This document shows positions 9,252-9,669 of a DNA stretch of 9,669 nt, one piece after another. This stretch comes from Methylovirgula sp. GTDB lineage: Bacteria > Pseudomonadota > Alphaproteobacteria > Rhizobiales > Beijerinckiaceae. The notes beneath the pieces are model-generated. The model ran no database searches and had not been told where the DNA came from. It saw only the letters and a program-made list of their open reading frames with translations. Both the position numbers and the translations under genes were made by a program. Each line of letters starts with the position of its first letter. The first letter of the stretch is position 1. The DNA lies in the NCBI GenBank assembly GCA_025356505.1, contig JANXSV010000308.1, forward strand, positions 1 through 9,669, read 5' to 3'.

Positions 9252-9335
9252 CTAAAGCCGCGCGCAAAAGCGGACATAGGCCGCCATGCCCGCAATCATC
9301 ACGGCACCAAGCAGAACGAATAACAAATCAGACAT
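9252..9335 (-). CDS. Putative 27-residue single-helix membrane peptide ahead of kdpF
   Basis: A small frame of 27 codons opens with MSDLLFVLLGAV, continues as a hydrophobic helix through about residue 20 and ends YVRFCARL. ATG 9333-9335 has GGAGG upstream at 8-nt spacing. The TAG stop lies inside the kdpF ribosome binding site (TTTAGGAGG), leaving a 9-bp gap. This is the tight arrangement of a translated, coupled gene. I remember similar unannotated peptides of about 25-30 residues with a basic, often Cys-containing tail (YVRxCxxL) in front of kdpF in other bacteria, but cannot confirm this here. It could be an extra helix of the Kdp complex, a regulatory peptide or a leader peptide. The predicted topology would be N-out or N-in with the Arg-rich tail in the cytoplasm; by the positive-inside rule the C-terminus is probably cytoplasmic. 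Confidence 0.65.
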   Translation of the reverse strand: MSDLLFVLLGAVMIAGMAAYVRFCARL

Positions 9336-9348
9336 GATAACGCCTCCA

Positions 9349-9385
9349 TCGCAGCCTTATCGGCGGTTTTGGCGTAAGCATTCCA
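9349..9385 (-). promoter_or_regulatory. Weak kdp promoter candidate
   Basis: On the minus strand, TGGAAT (9380-9385) and GATAAG (9356-9361) are separated by 18 nt, with a start of transcription expected near 9349. The -35 matches consensus at 3 of 6 positions and the -10 at 4 of 6, as expected for a promoter that depends on an activator. The leader before the first small gene would be only about 14 nt and would include its GGAGG. The main support is position: the KdpE-like repeat is centred about 64 bp upstream of the predicted start, close to where I recall KdpE binding at E. coli kdp. Confidence 0.35.
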
Positions 9386-9403
9386 TTCGCAATGCGATGT
9401 GCG

Positions 9404-9423
9404 GTATAAGGATTGTATAAGGA
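9404..9423 (-). promoter_or_regulatory. Candidate KdpE operator, tandem direct repeat
   Basis: TCCTTATAC occurs twice on the minus strand (9415-9423 and 9404-9412), separated by AA, with an 11-bp period, about one helical turn. OmpR-family regulators bind such tandem sites as head-to-tail dimers. The E. coli KdpE box, as I remember it, is TTTATACTTTTTTTACA, whose half-sites TTTATA and TTTACA are also 11 bp apart. The fit in half-site sequence, spacing and place upstream of the operon makes autoregulation by KdpE likely. The assignment is inferred. Confidence 0.6.
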
Positions 9424-9428
9424 CGTCA

Positions 9429-9450
9429 GCGAGAAAGGTGACTTTTTCGC
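9429..9450 (+). terminator. Hairpin followed by T-run, weak plus-strand terminator candidate
   Basis: Plus strand arms GCGAGAAAG (9429-9437) and CTTTTTCGC (9442-9450) form a 9-bp stem with one mismatch around a GTGA loop, followed by TTTT. The form resembles an intrinsic terminator for transcription to the right, but no plus-strand gene precedes it. It lies between the KdpE-like repeat and the tRNA fragment. It may instead be an incidental structure in the upstream control region. Confidence 0.25.
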
Positions 9451-9494
9451 TTTTCCAAACGCTGAACATCTATTTTTTCAATAGTTTAGGAAAT

Positions 9495-9540
9495 TGGCGC
9501 GCCCAAAAGGATTCGAACCTCTGACCCTCAGATTCGTAGT
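9495..9540 (-). other. 3' half of a tRNA-Arg(ACG) gene, probable att site of an integrated element
   Basis: Read on the minus strand, this is an anticodon loop CTACGAA (9533-9539, anticodon ACG), the 3' anticodon-stem strand TCTGA (9528-9532), variable loop GGGTC, T-arm AGAGG-TTCGAAT-CCTTT (9506-9522), acceptor strand TGGGCGC (9499-9505), discriminator G and CCA (9495-9497). The matching 5' stem strand should read TCAGA, but the sequence upstream is TCGTA, and no D-arm or 5' acceptor strand follows. It is therefore a half-gene and cannot fold as a tRNA. A break exactly at the anticodon loop is typical of tyrosine recombinases that integrate into tRNA genes and leave a displaced 3' copy. In that model the kdp side is chromosome and the integrated DNA lies beyond 9541. 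Confidence 0.8.
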
Positions 9541-9669
9541 ACGATTTTGAAACATCCTCCATGATCTCATTTGATCTCATATATTCACTAACATATTGAT
9601 TAAAAATAATATTTATTGACAGAGCTTCACTGGGTGTTAGTTCTCATTCACTGCCGTGTGGACAGCATG
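9541..9669. other. AT-rich flank beyond the tRNA fragment, no gene called
   Basis: This end segment is clearly richer in A and T than the rest of the window (for example 9599-9618) and has no gene I can support. It is the side expected to be the end of an integrated element if the tRNA fragment is a displaced att copy. A 57-codon minus-strand open frame (9470-9643) begins here and runs through the tRNA fragment to a TAG at 9470-9472. It has no ribosome binding site and no early start codon. Confidence 0.5.
9562..9580. repeat. Tandem direct repeat TGATCTCAT, 10-bp period
   Basis: TGATCTCAT occurs at 9562-9570 and again at 9572-9580, one base apart. Two identical 9-mers on one helical face, about 22 bp from the tRNA fragment, would fit arm-type sites for an integrase or a site for another DNA-bending protein. 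Only two copies are visible before the window ends. Confidence 0.6.

Noticed and set aside
9388..9396. Palindrome CGCAATGCG in the kdp control region
   Set aside because: It is only 9 bp (11 with flanks), overlaps no clear site and is short enough to occur by chance.
9495..9570. A functional tRNA gene
   Set aside because: The 5' anticodon-stem strand does not pair, and no D-arm or 5' acceptor strand precedes it, so only a 3' half is present.

Overview
This window is an ordinary-looking, complete high-affinity potassium uptake locus on the minus strand. At its left edge lies an aldo/keto reductase gene, and at its right edge a fragment of a tRNA gene that looks like an integration site. The host is probably an alphaproteobacterium. 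The evidence is the moderate-to-high GC coding DNA, the compact kdpF-A-B-C-D-E order with kdpD and kdpE in the same operon, and a tRNA-Arg fragment whose acceptor strand (TGGGCGC, discriminator G, encoded CCA) fits alphaproteobacterial tRNA-Arg genes as I remember them. I cannot name the genus.

Layout from right to left, which is the direction of transcription. Positions 9541-9669 are AT-rich, carry no convincing gene and contain a 10-bp-period direct repeat. Positions 9495-9540 hold the 3' half of a tRNA-Arg(ACG) gene, from the anticodon loop to CCA, without its 5' half. Positions 9336-9494 are the kdp control region. It holds a tandem direct repeat (9404-9423) that resembles the KdpE operator of E. 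coli, with a weak promoter candidate downstream. The operon then runs: a 27-residue one-helix peptide (9252-9335), kdpF (9156-9242), kdpA (7433-9142), kdpB (5349-7400), kdpC (4754-5338), kdpD (2038-4725, TTG start) and kdpE (1352-2041). Gaps are 9 to 32 bp, or overlaps. Positions 1029-1351 are a 323-bp gap with inverted repeats but no clear terminator. Positions 1-1028 encode a YghZ/GpR-type aldo/keto reductase whose last few residues lie outside the window.

How the genes work together: KdpA is the channel-like K+-selective subunit, KdpB the P-type ATPase, KdpC the periplasm-facing partner and KdpF a small stabilising helix. Together they form the KdpFABC pump for K+ scavenging. KdpD senses K+ limitation or ionic stress and phosphorylates KdpE, which activates the operon, probably at the tandem repeat upstream.

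I found no new multi-gene system. The points most worth a second look are the tRNA half-gene and its AT-rich flank (likely the edge of an integrated element), the unannotated micropeptide ahead of kdpF, the candidate KdpE box, and a Cys in KdpA where the family normally has Glu.
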